DNA of 64,000 nucleotides from Onchidella celtica (Eukaryota; Mollusca; Gastropoda; Systellommatophora; Onchidiidae): contig OZ007581.1 of assembly GCA_963931925.1 (NCBI GenBank), positions 22,068,947-22,132,946 of the forward strand, given 5' to 3'. The notes under the pieces were generated by a model, which had not been told where the DNA came from, made no database searches, and saw only the letters and a program-made list of their open reading frames with translations. A program made the translations under genes and the position numbers. The first letter of the stretch is position 1; each line of letters opens with the position of its first letter. Shown here in pieces: positions 32,336 to 43,391 of this stretch.

Positions 32336-32545
32336 CTTGGCAATTCTGGTTATTACATTTGTACAGGGCACATGATGTTGAAGGAGGCGAAACACATTTT
32401 TTGGCATATGCATCCCATTCTGAATTTTCTGATGGACACTGGAAAAGTTCACCGCGGCCATCATTCCGGCAGAGTAAGTAGTCTTTACAACCAGTACATG
32501 AGGGGTACTTTCCCTCAGGCAGTCCCTTACAGCTAGTTCTGCAGG
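32336..32545 (-). CDS. Host TSR/chitin-binding gene: first cysteine-domain exon
   Basis: A 210-bp exon with acceptor CATTTCACAG and donor CAAG|GTAATT, phase 1 at both ends (70 codons). It encodes CRTSCKGLPEGKYPSC, TGCKDYLLC, then FQCPSENSEWDAYAKKC, then SC, followed by CNNQNC which opens the next domain. The layout resembles chitin-binding type-2 (peritrophin/CBM14) domains with an added Cys pair (CxGC). It follows the TSR exons and precedes the second such domain, so the C-terminal part of the protein is a cysteine-domain array. Confidence 0.85.
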
Positions 32546-33452
32546 CTGTGAAATGAATAATCATTGTGCAACCATTCAATAGAATTTACAAGACACTTCT
32601 GTGGATATTCTTAGTTCATAGTAAGGTTTATCTAGCTATGTTGTGTCAGTTAAGTGTAGAAATAAACTACAAAACATCTATGTATTATCAACCAGGAAAA
32701 TATAAATACAGATTTGTATTGATCAAAAGTGGAGATTCAGTTCATAAACTAAATCTTAAGATGGGAGAAAAATGCCTCCAGCATTTCTTTTTCTAACCAC
32801 TGATATTCAGTTCTTTCAATTTCAATCCAGGCTAACTTGAAATGCATTGACTTTTCTCAGGCCTTGAAAGCAAGGAATGTAAGACTACTCAGTGTCTTGT
32901 CATGTAGTGCTAGGAAAGATTACTAATTCGTCATTTTGTGAATATTCAGAGAATTGTTCCTCATGATGAAAAGCAAATTTGTGTGGCAATCTGAGAAAAC
33001 CCGTTGGATGGCGGAAATCCTAGTATTGAGTAATCACCTTCCAAAGGTCTAAATTTAGCTAAGGTCAGAACTTCATTCTACATCCATTCCTACATCTTGT
33101 GCGAAAGTTTTAGCATTTCACAAAGCTTTTAAATACTTTAATTTTGCATTTTAAATAGTTGACATTATGTAATTTTACCACTTTCATAACAACTTTGTCC
33201 TCTTTTGAACTTGCACTCATATTTTTCCACCATGTCACACCACCGATGGAAAGGTAAAATCCAAAGCTTTTCATTGACAATTAGCACGCATGAATACATT
33301 CACTCTGCAGTATTTTGTAAGAGTTGTCCATTTTCGTAAACAAAAGATCACCATCTGCTTAGAAGAGGTCAGCCTTATAGTATCGGTTTTTCAACTCTAC
33401 ATTTAAATCTTTTAGCTGATAAAGTAACCTTTGCTTTGTGCAGGAAAACTTT
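32546..33452 (-). other. Intron left of the Mag-type element
   Basis: No exon or repeat recognised. The bases 33453-33457 (CTTTT) form the left target-site duplication of the next element. Confidence 0.45.
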
Positions 33453-33457
33453 CTTTT

Positions 33458-33628
33458 TGTAATGTCTTGCGTTATTCCAACAACCATAAAACAATTAACA
33501 GAGCCAAGATCCACCTGTTAACGACATGACACTTTATTGTCAACTGACTGTTCTTACCCAACGATTACCGATCCAAAATAAGTAATCAATTTGATTACTT
33601 ACGGACATTACAATTGTACGATACTACA
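33458..33628 (-). repeat. 3' LTR of the Mag-type element
   Basis: A 171-bp direct repeat starting TGTAATGTC and ending ATACTACA on the plus strand, with an apparently identical partner at 38239-38409. It is unusually short. Confidence 0.95.
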
Positions 33629-33939
33629 CTCCTTCACCTTTAATAAAAACAACACCTTGTTTTAAATAGCCAGACAAAACAAAAAGAACATTAAACACAA
33701 ACTAACAGAACCCTGTGAAACAATAAATTTACCTTAATTATAGTGATCTACATGTATGAAGTGTAGTGATAATAGGAACGAGAGTAATGCTTTATGCAAT
33801 CTATTTCTAAAGGATATTATGAGTATGGTGATTGCATAAAAATTTAACCCAACCAACATGTGATACTAATACGTGTAGGGGTATCCAATTAATTACAGTT
33901 AATTGTTACAAACAAAAAAAAAAATTGAAAATGTCAAAT

Positions 33940-36645
33940 TCAAGGTTCATATTTAGTGGGTGCCCTGCGTGTCCGAGATGATCTACGAAGTTGGATCTCC
34001 TCGGAAGAAACCGCTGGATTAGCTATAGGTGCAGGGTCAATGGGCGACGCAACAGGTGAACTCATGGTTTCCTGCGGTGAGGTGACAACAACAGAATTGT
34101 CAGGGGTGTCATGGGAAACCAAATCATCATCGATCGCAAGGTTCTGTGTCTGCATGGGAGGCTCCGCCACTGTGACTCTCAACTGATTCTGATGTCGCCG
34201 AATGGAGCCATGCTCTGTACTTATTTCAAAACAAGGTCCATGCTTTCTCGTTATTCTTCTGTGCAGCCATTTGGGTCCAGAGGGTGCATAGTGTCTGTAG
34301 AAAACGGCATCACCAATGCTGATGTGCCTCTCACGAACATGAGTATCAAATGCCTCTTTCTGTCTGCGTTGACCTTGCTTAACTGACGTTTGTACCAGCG
34401 GATGTATCAGGTCGAGTCTGGTTTTAAGTTGGCGACCCATCAATAGTTCTCCTGGGGAAATACCCGTGGTAGAGTGTGGTGTTGTGCGGTATTTGAACAA
34501 GAATCGAGCTACTTTATCGGCCAGAGTTCCTCCAGTCATCCTTTTTAACCCCTCTTTGAAAGTCTGGACTCCCCTTTCTGCTTGCCCGTTTGAAGCAGGG
34601 TGATATGGAGAGCTACGAAAGTGCTGGATGCCGTTTCTTTTTAAGAATTCTGCAAACTCTCCACTTGTGAAAGTTGGTCCATTGTCCGAACAAATGGAGT
34701 CTGGAACCCCATGGGTGGAGAAACATTTCCTTAGTTCTGACACAGTCTCACTTGTAGTAATGTTTTTCATTGGAATTACTTCCATCCATTTTGAATGTGC
34801 ATCTATTATTATCAGGAACTGATGACCCAGGAAAGGACCCGCAAAGTCAATATGCAACCGACTCCAAGTTTTTTGTGGCCAAGGCCACTGAGTTAATGGT
34901 GCTCTTGCAGGCATCTTTCTGGAACTTTGGCATTCAAAACAATTCAGAACCATATTTTCGATATCCCTGTCCATATTTGGCCACCATACCCAGGAACGAC
35001 CAAGCGATTTCATCTTGGCCATGCCTACATGCTCATCATGAAGTTCTTGTAGGACAGCTTTGCGAAGTTTCACAGGAACAACCACTCTGGTTCCCCACAT
35101 AATGCAGCCATTTTCTACAGTGAGTTCTGATTTCCGACACGTAAATGGCTGGATTTCCTGACTGGTTTGGTTGGGCCATCCCATTAGAACAAAGTTATGT
35201 ATTTGGGAAAGTGTGGGGTCCCGCGCCGTTTGAAAAGCGATGTCGCTGCTAGTCACCGGCATGCTATCCAGCAAATTCAGGAGGTCTGTTATGTCTTGGG
35301 GTTTCGGGACATTTGACGGACATTCTGGAAGAGGCAATCGGCTGAGACCATCACTGTTGGCGTTTTGCTTGCCCGGCCTAAATTTCAGTTCATAATTGTA
35401 AGTAGCCAGCGTTAAAGCCCATCTCTGGATTCGTGAAGAAGCCATGTTTGGAATGGCCTTTCCTTCTCCGAACAGTCCGAGTAAAGGTTTATGATCTGTA
35501 TAGATTGTAACATGCAAGCCATAAATGTACTTGTGGAATTTGCTCACAGCAAAAATCACCGCCAGGCCTTCTCGGTCTATTTGCGCATAGTTGCGTTCCG
35601 CATCGTTGAGGGTTCTTGATGCGTATGCAACAGGACGTTCGATATTGTCCTCTCCTTTACAAGCCAGAACTGCTCCTAATCCATAGGGTGAGGCATCACA
35701 GCTTATTACCAAAGGTTTCCTGGGGTCAAAATGTGTTAGTAGCCTGTCTGACATGAGCATTTGCTTAGACTTCTCAAAACTATCTTTTTCTCGTTTCTGC
35801 CATGACCATTTGACATCTTTTTGTAACAACTGGTACAATGGGGCCAGTTCACCAGAAATATTTGGAAGGAAGGATGAATAGAAATTAACAAGTCCTAAAT
35901 ATGAACGAAGCTGGTGGATATCCCTGGGTTCTGGGGCATCCTGGATTGCCCTGATTTTGTTTTTCATTGGCCGCACACCATCTTTGGTCAATTTCAACCC
36001 CAAAAATGCAACCTCATCCTGAAGGAATGCACATTTGGAATTCCTCAGTCGAATTCCCTTCTCCTGAAAACGTTGTAACACCTTGGCCAAGTTAGAAAGG
36101 TGTTCAGCCTCATTCGATCCAGTGATGTAAACATCGTCAATGAAAACACAAACACCTTCGATGTCCTTTAGTAAGCTTTCAATGTTCCTCTGAAAAATCG
36201 CTGGAGCTGAGGAAATCCCAAAACTAAGCCTATTGTATTCATACAACCCTCTGTGAGTGTTTATGGTACTTATCTTCTTGGAATCGTCATCTAGCTCAAT
36301 TTGGTTGTATGCATTTCTTAAGTCCAAACGGGTGAACTTTTCTCCTCCCCTCAGTTTCAGCAATAGTTCATCTTTTGTTGGCAAGGGGTGAGTGTCCACT
36401 TTAGCCATCCTGTTTACAGTCACCTTGTAGTCTCCACAAATCCTAACCTGACCCGAAGTTTTGAGTACGGGTACTATTGGTGTTGCCCAATCCGAGAAGT
36501 CCACCTTCCTTATAACCCCTTCTCGCTCTAACCGCTGCAATTCTGTTTCAACACCTTCTCGTAATGAAAAAGGTACTTGACGAGCACGGAAGAATTTGGG
36601 GGTGGCATCGTCCTTTAACTGAATTTTTGCTTTCAAGTCTTTCAC
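33940..36645 (-). CDS. pol: Pol of the Mag-type element (RT-RH-IN)
   Basis: The frame is 901 residues long. RT comes first (CGDYKVTVN, RLDLRNAYNQIELD, catalytic VFIDDVY), then RNase H (SCDASPYGLGAVL, TDHKPLLGLF), then integrase with HHCC finger (HDEHVGMAK to CFECQ) and core DFAGPF, CSDNGPTF, NGQAERGVQ. The C-terminal tail is basic, ending RRSSRTRRAPTKYEP. The sequence style (K02A2.6-like integrase and RT) is that of the Mag lineage of Gypsy elements. Order is the ordinary one. Confidence 0.93.
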   Translation of the reverse strand: MKDLKAKIQLKDDATPKFFRARQVPFSLREGVETELQRLEREGVIRKVDFSDWATPIVPVLKTSGQVRICGDYKVTVNRMAKVDTHPLPTKDELLLKLRGGEKFTRLDLRNAYNQIELDDDSKKISTINTHRGLYEYNRLSFGISSAPAIFQRNIESLLKDIEGVCVFIDDVYITGSNEAEHLSNLAKVLQRFQEKGIRLRNSKCAFLQDEVAFLGLKLTKDGVRPMKNKIRAIQDAPEPRDIHQLRSYLGLVNFYSSFLPNISGELAPLYQLLQKDVKWSWQKREKDSFEKSKQMLMSDRLLTHFDPRKPLVISCDASPYGLGAVLACKGEDNIERPVAYASRTLNDAERNYAQIDREGLAVIFAVSKFHKYIYGLHVTIYTDHKPLLGLFGEGKAIPNMASSRIQRWALTLATYNYELKFRPGKQNANSDGLSRLPLPECPSNVPKPQDITDLLNLLDSMPVTSSDIAFQTARDPTLSQIHNFVLMGWPNQTSQEIQPFTCRKSELTVENGCIMWGTRVVVPVKLRKAVLQELHDEHVGMAKMKSLGRSWVWWPNMDRDIENMVLNCFECQSSRKMPARAPLTQWPWPQKTWSRLHIDFAGPFLGHQFLIIIDAHSKWMEVIPMKNITTSETVSELRKCFSTHGVPDSICSDNGPTFTSGEFAEFLKRNGIQHFRSSPYHPASNGQAERGVQTFKEGLKRMTGGTLADKVARFLFKYRTTPHSTTGISPGELLMGRQLKTRLDLIHPLVQTSVKQGQRRQKEAFDTHVRERHISIGDAVFYRHYAPSGPKWLHRRITRKHGPCFEISTEHGSIRRHQNQLRVTVAEPPMQTQNLAIDDDLVSHDTPDNSVVVTSPQETMSSPVASPIDPAPIANPAVSSEEIQLRRSSRTRRAPTKYEP

Positions 36646-36732
36646 GTGTCCTAGTTCGTCCTTGAAAACATCGCTATATTCATCCAGGAGTTGATGAACA
36701 TTTCTGACACTGCCAAGGAGAAAAATGTTGTT

Positions 36733-37851
36733 CTAATCTAATCTCATCTGCGTTAGCCAGTTTCGTCCGATAAGGTTGGGTCCCTGACCATCCACAATCA
36801 GGAGCGGAAATGTTCTGGTTTGGTTGTTATGGTCAACTGCAACTTCTACTTTGCCAAATATTTTGACACTCTCCCCTGTATATGTCTTTAATGAAATGTA
36901 CGATTTCGAAAGAGCTCTATGTGGCCAAACCTTCTTGAAAGCTGACAAAGTCATTACTGACACAGATGCTCCTGTATCAACTTGGAAGGTCAGATCTCTG
37001 TTGTCTATTTTCAACTGAACCTTGATCGGAGACTTGTCTTTTTCTAAAGCATACATGGTAAAATTCCTACCGCTGTCGGATTCATCACTTGAGTCAGCCA
37101 GGAATTTTACTGGTTCCTTCTTGGGAAACTTCTTCCCTTTTTGTCTCTTCCCTTTTGCAGACTGGCATTTGGCAGCTATGTGCCCCTTCTTTGAGCAAGT
37201 ATAACATGTGGAATCTTTAAATTTACACTTATCCTTATGGTGGAAGCCTCCACATCTGTAGCATTCATATCGAGGTTGCTGGGTCTTAGTCTTAGGTTGG
37301 TCTTTGGTAGTAGAATACGTATATTTCACTTCCTCCCTTGCGCCTAATTCGGAAGCCCCCTCCATGGCTGCCTCCATTGCCTGAGCAATTTCAAGGGCTT
37401 TTTTGAATGTCAATTCTTTCTCTGAAAGGAGTTTTTGCTGCATTCTACTGTCGTTAATTCCACAAACCAACCTATCTCTCAGCATTTCTTCCAATTTGTC
37501 GCCATACTCGCAGAGTTTTTTAAGTTCTGAAACAAATTCTCTGACAGATTCACCCTCCCTTTGAGCCCGAGAATTGAATTTGAACCTCTGAACTATTGTG
37601 GAGGGCCTCGGATTGTGGTGGTTTTTAACAACGATGTTTTGGAAAGTGCAATCTTTTGGTTTTAGTGGTGCCGTGAGGTTACACATAAGTTTGTAAGTCT
37701 TTGCTCCCACTGAGCTCAGCAAAACTGCCTTTTTTTTAAGCTCATTTTCAATGCCATTTGCGACGAAAAACTGTTCCAGTCTTTCAATGTACGCCTGCCA
37801 TGTATCCGATGTTTCATCGAATTCGGATACATTTCCAATGATCGATGCCAT
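36733..37851 (-). CDS. gag: Gag-protease of the Mag-type element
   Basis: The frame is 372 residues long. The N-terminal capsid-like region (WQAYIERLEQFFVANGIE and FKFNSRAQREGESVREFV) is followed by two CCHC knuckles (CYRCGGFHHKDKC, CYTCSKKGHIAAKC), a Lys-rich stretch, and an aspartic protease with FQVDTGASVSVM and LIGRNWL. Two knuckles followed directly by the protease is usual for Mag elements. It lies upstream of pol on the same strand. Confidence 0.92.
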   Translation of the reverse strand: MASIIGNVSEFDETSDTWQAYIERLEQFFVANGIENELKKKAVLLSSVGAKTYKLMCNLTAPLKPKDCTFQNIVVKNHHNPRPSTIVQRFKFNSRAQREGESVREFVSELKKLCEYGDKLEEMLRDRLVCGINDSRMQQKLLSEKELTFKKALEIAQAMEAAMEGASELGAREEVKYTYSTTKDQPKTKTQQPRYECYRCGGFHHKDKCKFKDSTCYTCSKKGHIAAKCQSAKGKRQKGKKFPKKEPVKFLADSSDESDSGRNFTMYALEKDKSPIKVQLKIDNRDLTFQVDTGASVSVMTLSAFKKVWPHRALSKSYISLKTYTGESVKIFGKVEVAVDHNNQTRTFPLLIVDGQGPNLIGRNWLTQMRLD

Positions 37852-38238
37852 GTCTGAATGTGTAGTCGATCTGACGACGTAGTCGAATAGATCTGGTGGT
37901 GCCTACAATTTGCCGACAATCACCGCAGGAAAACCCCGAAAATCTCCGTTAGCGGTGACCCTCTCAACGTTGCGAGCTTGACCAGTAGCCTCCCAGCGCG
38001 AGGTGTGGCCTTCTGGAGCGTGGCAGTTTAAGGGCCCAAAACGTGATTGCATAACACAGCAGGCCGTTCTTCTAGCGTTGCTAGGCCACGTCTGCAAAGG
38101 CCACCTGTTCCACAACGCCACCGGTCCTAACTTGTCAACGAACCCGAGAGGCGATCAAGAGAGTAGATCTAGGAACCGCACGAAGATCAAGTTTCATTTA
38201 AGTACAAAAATGCGTTCCAATTTACCTCGTCGCCAATC

Positions 38239-38409
38239 TGTAATGTCTTGCGTTATTCCAACAACCATAAAACAATTAACAGAGCCAAGATCCACCTGTT
38301 AACGACATGACACTTTATTGTCAACTGACTGTTCTTACCCAACGATTACCGATCCAAAATAAGTAATCAATTTGATTACTTACGGACATTACAATTGTAC
38401 GATACTACA
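38239..38409 (-). repeat. 5' LTR of the Mag-type element
   Basis: Partner of 33458-33628. About 390 bases of leader, including the tRNA-Ser-type primer site at 38225-38235, lie between it and gag. Confidence 0.95.
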
Positions 38410-38414
38410 CTTTT

Positions 38415-38903
38415 GATATACTCTAAATGCGGGAGAATTTTGTTTTAATTAATACCTCCCAAAAAATGCGGTTGCTATCAACAAGATGGTGGACAGAGAG
38501 ATAGATCTAGATTCAACAAAACATCTGTTTTGACCACGCATAAAAAAAGTCCTGGGTGCTTGAAATGTTGATCTCTACTCAATATTTGAGGTTTGTGATG
38601 TTTATAAACTCAAATAATGGCATTATTTTGCTTTCCTGGTGGGAAAGATACTTCAAGATGTATGAAAATAAATGTGTTAACTTTAGATGCAATTTTCTCA
38701 TTTTGTTATATCCTTGTGTCTTATACCTTTAATATGTCATAACTTTGGTTCTAGTGAAGATCTTCTAAAAATTTAAAAAGCAAAATGCTCTGCAAAAACC
38801 TCCACTACGTGATGCTGCAAATAATTCCAATTGCGAAATTTTTTGCATTGTGATTGGTTTTACCCAGGCCGCCTCACATTATGCCAGCCTACTGATTGGT
38901 CAC
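38415..38903 (-). other. Intron between Mag-type element and sixth TSR exon
   Basis: AT-rich with no recognised repeat. The exon donor GTGACC is at 38898-38903. Confidence 0.5.
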
Positions 38904-39080
38904 CTGGGCAATCTTTCCTCACATCACAGCGTATTTCTTCTTTTGCATTTCCTTGGCACATAGATAATGGAACTTTCTCATTTGTTCCATATCTAACACA
39001 TTCACGTCGTCTGGATTGAACTCCAAGTCTGCAGCTACATGGACACCAGCTGTCCCATTCACCCCAAGCTGCATCACTGG
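38904..39080 (-). CDS. Host gene: sixth TSR exon (divergent)
   Basis: A 177-bp exon (59 codons) with acceptor TTGTTTTCAG and donor CCAG|GTGACC, phase 1 at both ends. It encodes WGEWDSWCPCSC, then RRRECVRYG, MCQGN and RCDVRKDCP. The Trp-x-x-Trp start, the arginine ladder and six cysteines mark a thrombospondin type-1 repeat. The usual CSxTCG O-fucosylation site is replaced by CPCSCR, so this repeat is divergent. It is the last TSR before the chitin-binding-like domains. Confidence 0.82.
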
Positions 39081-39447
39081 CTGAAAACAAAACCAGTTAA
39101 TCACATTTCAAATATATCATGTCAGACATGAGAGGGGGAAATCGTCTTAAACAGGATTGGCTTTATGTGGCTGTTTAAAGCGCTTATTTTCTAAGAAATT
39201 AAAACATTTTGTTATAGACAATTAAAAACAAATTCTGACACAGTGATGACAATCACTTCAGATATCATTTCTCAGAGACGTGCATATCACAAACTTTTGT
39301 CCGCAAATGGACCAATATGAAAGAGCTCTATGTTCAAATAAAAATAGAGACTGTCACGAAACGCAGACAGGAGAAGACGATCAACTGGTGTCAAGATGTT
39401 CTAGTGGTTCCCTGATGCCCTTAACTACATAACTAGATATATTTTAC
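39081..39447 (-). other. Short intron
   Basis: Lies between the fifth and sixth TSR exons, with donor GTAAAA at 39442-39447. No feature inside. Confidence 0.6.
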
Positions 39448-39612
39448 CTGGACAAGGTGGCCCCATTACCACACAGATTTCTGTTTCTCTCCTAATAGCA
39501 TTAGCTTCTATCTCCACATCACCCCTGCCAAGATCTTCTGTTGTTGTACTGATTCTCGTCCTTGTGCCCTGTCCTGCACAAGTTGCAGAACAGGCAGACC
39601 AGGCACCCCATG
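39448..39612 (-). CDS. Host gene: fifth TSR exon
   Basis: A 165-bp exon (55 codons) with acceptor CTTATACAG and donor CCAG|GTAAAA, phase 1-1. It encodes WGAWSACSATCAGQGTRTR, then a cysteine-poor stretch with Glu and Arg, then ICVVMGPPCP. CSATCA replaces CSxTCG, and only four to five of the six cysteines are seen, so it is an atypical TSR. It is separated from the fourth TSR exon by an 18.8-kb intron filled with nested elements. Confidence 0.8.
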
Positions 39613-40541
39613 CTGTATAAGGAGTTCAAAATTCAGTGTTAGCTTTTTTATAGCATTGATCTGCCAAATTAATACAGATTAGATTTTATTGAAAATGTTT
39701 CTGTGGAGCCCTCAGGGAACACACAAGATCCTATGAGATAAGGGTGGGCAGTATCACAAATTTTCAGTAGTAGCAACTACTAATTATTTTTTGAAAAGTC
39801 ATCATTGCATCGATTTCCTAAGCAGAATGGAGAAAAGGGGTTGTTGGTGAGAGAACAGAACACGTGTATCACTCTCATTAGAAATAGATCATATACATAT
39901 TCGTTATGCACATGGGACTAAAATTTTATACCTTTAGAAAAGTTTGTTATGGAAATGCAAAATGGTGATAACCTAGACTCAGTTTCATAATCAGCATATC
40001 ACCAATTGTTTTCTTTATTGAACAAGAAAAAAGAAATAAGATTTCAAATGTCACACATAGGTGCACACACTAGCGGTGGTCGATGAAAAAAGTTCTTGAA
40101 TGGGACCAACTGACAGGCCGGTCTTGAGAAAGATCTATTTCATTTTAGGCTGTGCATGTATAGCTGCTGTAACAGGTTACTGAATTATCCAGTTCTAGTC
40201 ATCTTTGGATGAGTTTTGATAAATAGATTTAACAAAGATTAAAAAAAGACCCAAAAAATCTGTTTTCAGAAAATGAACGTGCAGAGATGCCATTTATGAA
40301 TCATTTCATTAACCAGTCAGTATTTGTACTAATCAATTAATAGTTACCTTTACGATAACAAATCAAAGTAATTGACACATAGTAATCAAAATGCCTGTCC
40401 CTACTGTGGATAGCTCCCAAATGAGAAGAAGAAATCTACATTAGTAGTGCCACATATCAAGAGGCCCATTCAAAAGACAGGGTAGAAAGACAAAGAAAAT
40501 AACATCCAACAACATCCTAATATGGACGGCGACCATTCCGG
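39613..40541 (-). other. Intron sequence before the foldback complex
   Basis: No exon or repeat recognised. CCGG at 40538-40541 is the probable left target duplication of the foldback element. Confidence 0.45.
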
Positions 40542-40580
40542 TGTAGCAGGCCAGATTATACCCTTGCCAGACTATACCCG

Positions 40581-43391
40581 GTGTAGCAGGCCAGATTATA
40601 CCCCCGCCAGACTATACCCGGGGTTAAACTGGCCTAGCCCAGAATATCCCCCGGGGTATATTCTGGGCTAGGCCAGTTTATACCCCGGGGTTTACTTTGG
40701 GCTAGGCCAGGCTATACCCCCCCAGTCCAGATTATACCCCCTACTTTTTTTAAAAAACAAGTCAAGACCGCAGTTTATTTCAACTTTAGTTTGAATTGTC
40801 CATTATCACTGTCATCAGATATCATATTGAAGCATACATTTTTGACCCTTTAAATTATGATACATTTAAAAGGAAATAAACATGCTTAAAAAGCAGTGAT
40901 ATACAAAAGGAATGAAAATCCATTGAAACTGATATGATTAAACTTTAACACTAATTTTACTTGTGTCCGTTAATTTGGTATTATTAAAAATGTTTTGGTT
41001 TTTTTATAATTAGTTGTCCATGAGTTAAACATGTATTGTAATTTTTTTGTTTGGCACCACTAACATATACTTAGTGGCTAGGTATGAACTAATTATAAGA
41101 CTCATAAGTGTAAAGTTATCTGAATCTTATTTTAATTTTTGAAAATCAGAAATGTGCTTGATATGTTGGAACAATTGGATCTACATACAAAGTTACACTG
41201 ATGCAGAGAGAAAGGCCAGGAAAGAATACATAGAGAAAAAACAACAACAACATTTTAACAACTGAACTGGCAGATGGTGCAATTCCATCATCCAGCAGAC
41301 ATTAAATACTTCACACAAAACTAAATACATACTAAAATTGTTTCACATAATGAATTTAACCTGTCCAGATTCACTTGAAACGTGACAGAAAGCTAACCAG
41401 CAATATACAATAATAACAATAAGAACACCAAATCATCTTATTTACTCTTGAAAATAAAGAGAATATAATCAATATCAGAATCACCATCATCTTGGAATAA
41501 TACAAAGATAAGAGAGAATATAAAAATGACCTACACATCATTCTAGAACCTATAAGCAGCAATAATATATGTGTGTATGTACCAAGTACATGTTAAAAAA
41601 AATGTGTTAAATCTTTTCAACTATTCAAGTAGAACTGGACTGAAAGCTTTAGCGAAGTAGCTTTGATAGTCATGTAAAATGACAGATTAAATCCACTGAG
41701 ACAATAGTGCATTGCATAAAGTAATTACAGTACGTTATGGCAAAAATTCGATGGATCATGTTGCATGAACATGTCTTGTTAGTAAATTCTTTGATAGCGT
41801 ATTTGTAGAAATGTATACATTTTATGTAGCTCATGGTTTAAGGCACTGGATTAGTTTCACTCACGTTCGTTGGTATGTTGTAGTTGTTTTTGTAGTTGGT
41901 TGCCATTGAATAAAATTTGCACGGTACTGCTTGTTTGGCACTGACATACACTTAGTCCCAATGGATGAAATAATTAAAGGACTCATAAAAATGAAGTCAT
42001 TTTAAATATTTTTTTGTGCACAAATACACAGTTGTTAAAACCCTTGGCAAGGGACGTGTTAAGCTTAAGAAGGTAGAGACAGACAAGGTCTTTTTTTTTT
42101 ATTACTATTATTTCACTCGCGAGTGACATACCCTTATTCACTATAATACATAGGTTCAATCTTTCAAAAGCCTTGCAAACTAATCCAGTGTCTTAAACCG
42201 TAATGTACATGAAATGTATATCTTTCTACAAATAACCTATCAAAGAATGATACTCACTAACAAGAAAAATGTAACATGATCCATTGAATTTTGCCTCATC
42301 ATGCTATAGATTTAATTACCTTTTACAATGCACTACTTTTGTCTCAGTGGACTTACTCTGTCGGCCTACAAAACTGTCAAGGCTATTTCACTAAAGCTTT
42401 CTGTCCAGTTTTACTTGAATATTTGAAAGATTTAACACGTTTTTTTATTATAGTTGATACACATACATTGCTGCTTATAAATTCTAGAATGATTTGTAGG
42501 CATACGCTGCCATTTTTACACTCCCTCTCATATCTTTGCAATTTCCAAGATGATGATGATGATTCTGATATTGATATTTCTCTTTATTTTCAAGAGTAAA
42601 TAACATGATTTCGTGTTCTTATTGTTATCATTATTACTGGTTAGCATTCTGTAACGTTTCAAGTGGATCTGGACAGGTGGAGTTCATCAGACGCAAACAT
42701 TTAGTGCCTATTTAGTTTTATGTCGGCTGGATGATGGAATTGCACTATCTGTCAGTTGGATTATCATTATGTTTTTGTTTTTTTTTCTGTGTGTTCTTTT
42801 CTGGCCTTTTCTCTCTACATCATTGTGACAAAAAATATAATGCATGTTTTACTCATGGCCAACCAACTATCAAAATAATAATAATAATAATAATAATATC
42901 ATCAACACACACGAGTGAAATTAATGCTGAAGTCTAATCATGTCAGTTTTAATGGATATTCAACTCTTTTGTATATCAATGCATTTTAATGCATGTTTGT
43001 TCCTTCTAAAATGTATCATGATTTACAGGAGTCGAGAATGTATGTATGTACACCAAAGTAAACTAAGGCTGAAATAAACTGTTATTATTATTTTCTTTAA
43101 ATGGCATTATGTCTTGTTCGTGTCAAGAATGTGTTCATGTTTGTATTAATATGATATCTGATGGCAGTGATGAAGAACAGGCTGAAATAAACTGTGGTCT
43201 TGTCTTGTTTTTTTAAAAAAAGTAGGGGGTATAATCTGGACTGGGGGGGGGGGGGTATAGTCTGGCCTAGCCCAAAGTAACCCCGGGGTATAAACTGGCC
43301 TAGCCCAGAATATGCCCCGGGGGATATTCTGGGCTAGGCCATTTTAACCCCGGGTATATTCTGGGCGGGGGGTATATTTTGGCCTGTTACA
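40581..43391. mobile_element. Inner foldback element, nearly complete copy (2.8 kb)
   Basis: It starts TGTAGCAGGCC (40581) and ends GGCCTGTTACA (43391). The arms pair from the tips through about 1.2-1.3 kb each; for example, CTTATTTACTCTTGAAAATA (41439) and its inverse at about 42585, and the GATCCATTGAATTTTGCC region of 42279 with its inverse near 41745. A spacer of about 300 bases lies near 41870-42120. It sits inside the left tip of the outer copy: bases 40542-40580 and the sequence resuming at 43392 together make a normal tip. It has no gene; short frames inside are chance. Confidence 0.78.
42873..42898 (+). repeat. (AAT)n microsatellite in the right arm
   Basis: ATA/AAT trinucleotide run. 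A longer run sits at the matching place of the outer copy's right arm (57664-57705). Confidence 0.85.

Larger units (their letters stand above)
33458..38409 (-). mobile_element. Mag-type Ty3/Gypsy retrotransposon with 171-bp LTRs, young
   Basis: The element is 4,952 bp, minus strand, inside the intron between the sixth TSR exon and the first cysteine-domain exon. The LTRs 33458-33628 and 38239-38409 look identical by eye and are only 171 bp. The flanking duplication CTTTT is at 33453-33457 and 38410-38414. The primer-binding site at 38225-38235 reads TGGCGACGAGG on the minus strand, matching the 3' end of animal tRNA-Ser(GCT), the primer type known for the Mag group. The polypurine tract AAAGGTGAAGGAG is at 33629-33641. 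Gag-protease and pol frames are long. The copy looks nearly whole, with about one break, and recent. Confidence 0.93.

Noticed and set aside
40542-40740. Repeated units with spacers resembling a CRISPR array
   Set aside because: Units are nested palindromes of a foldback tip in eukaryotic DNA, with no uniform spacers and no cas genes.
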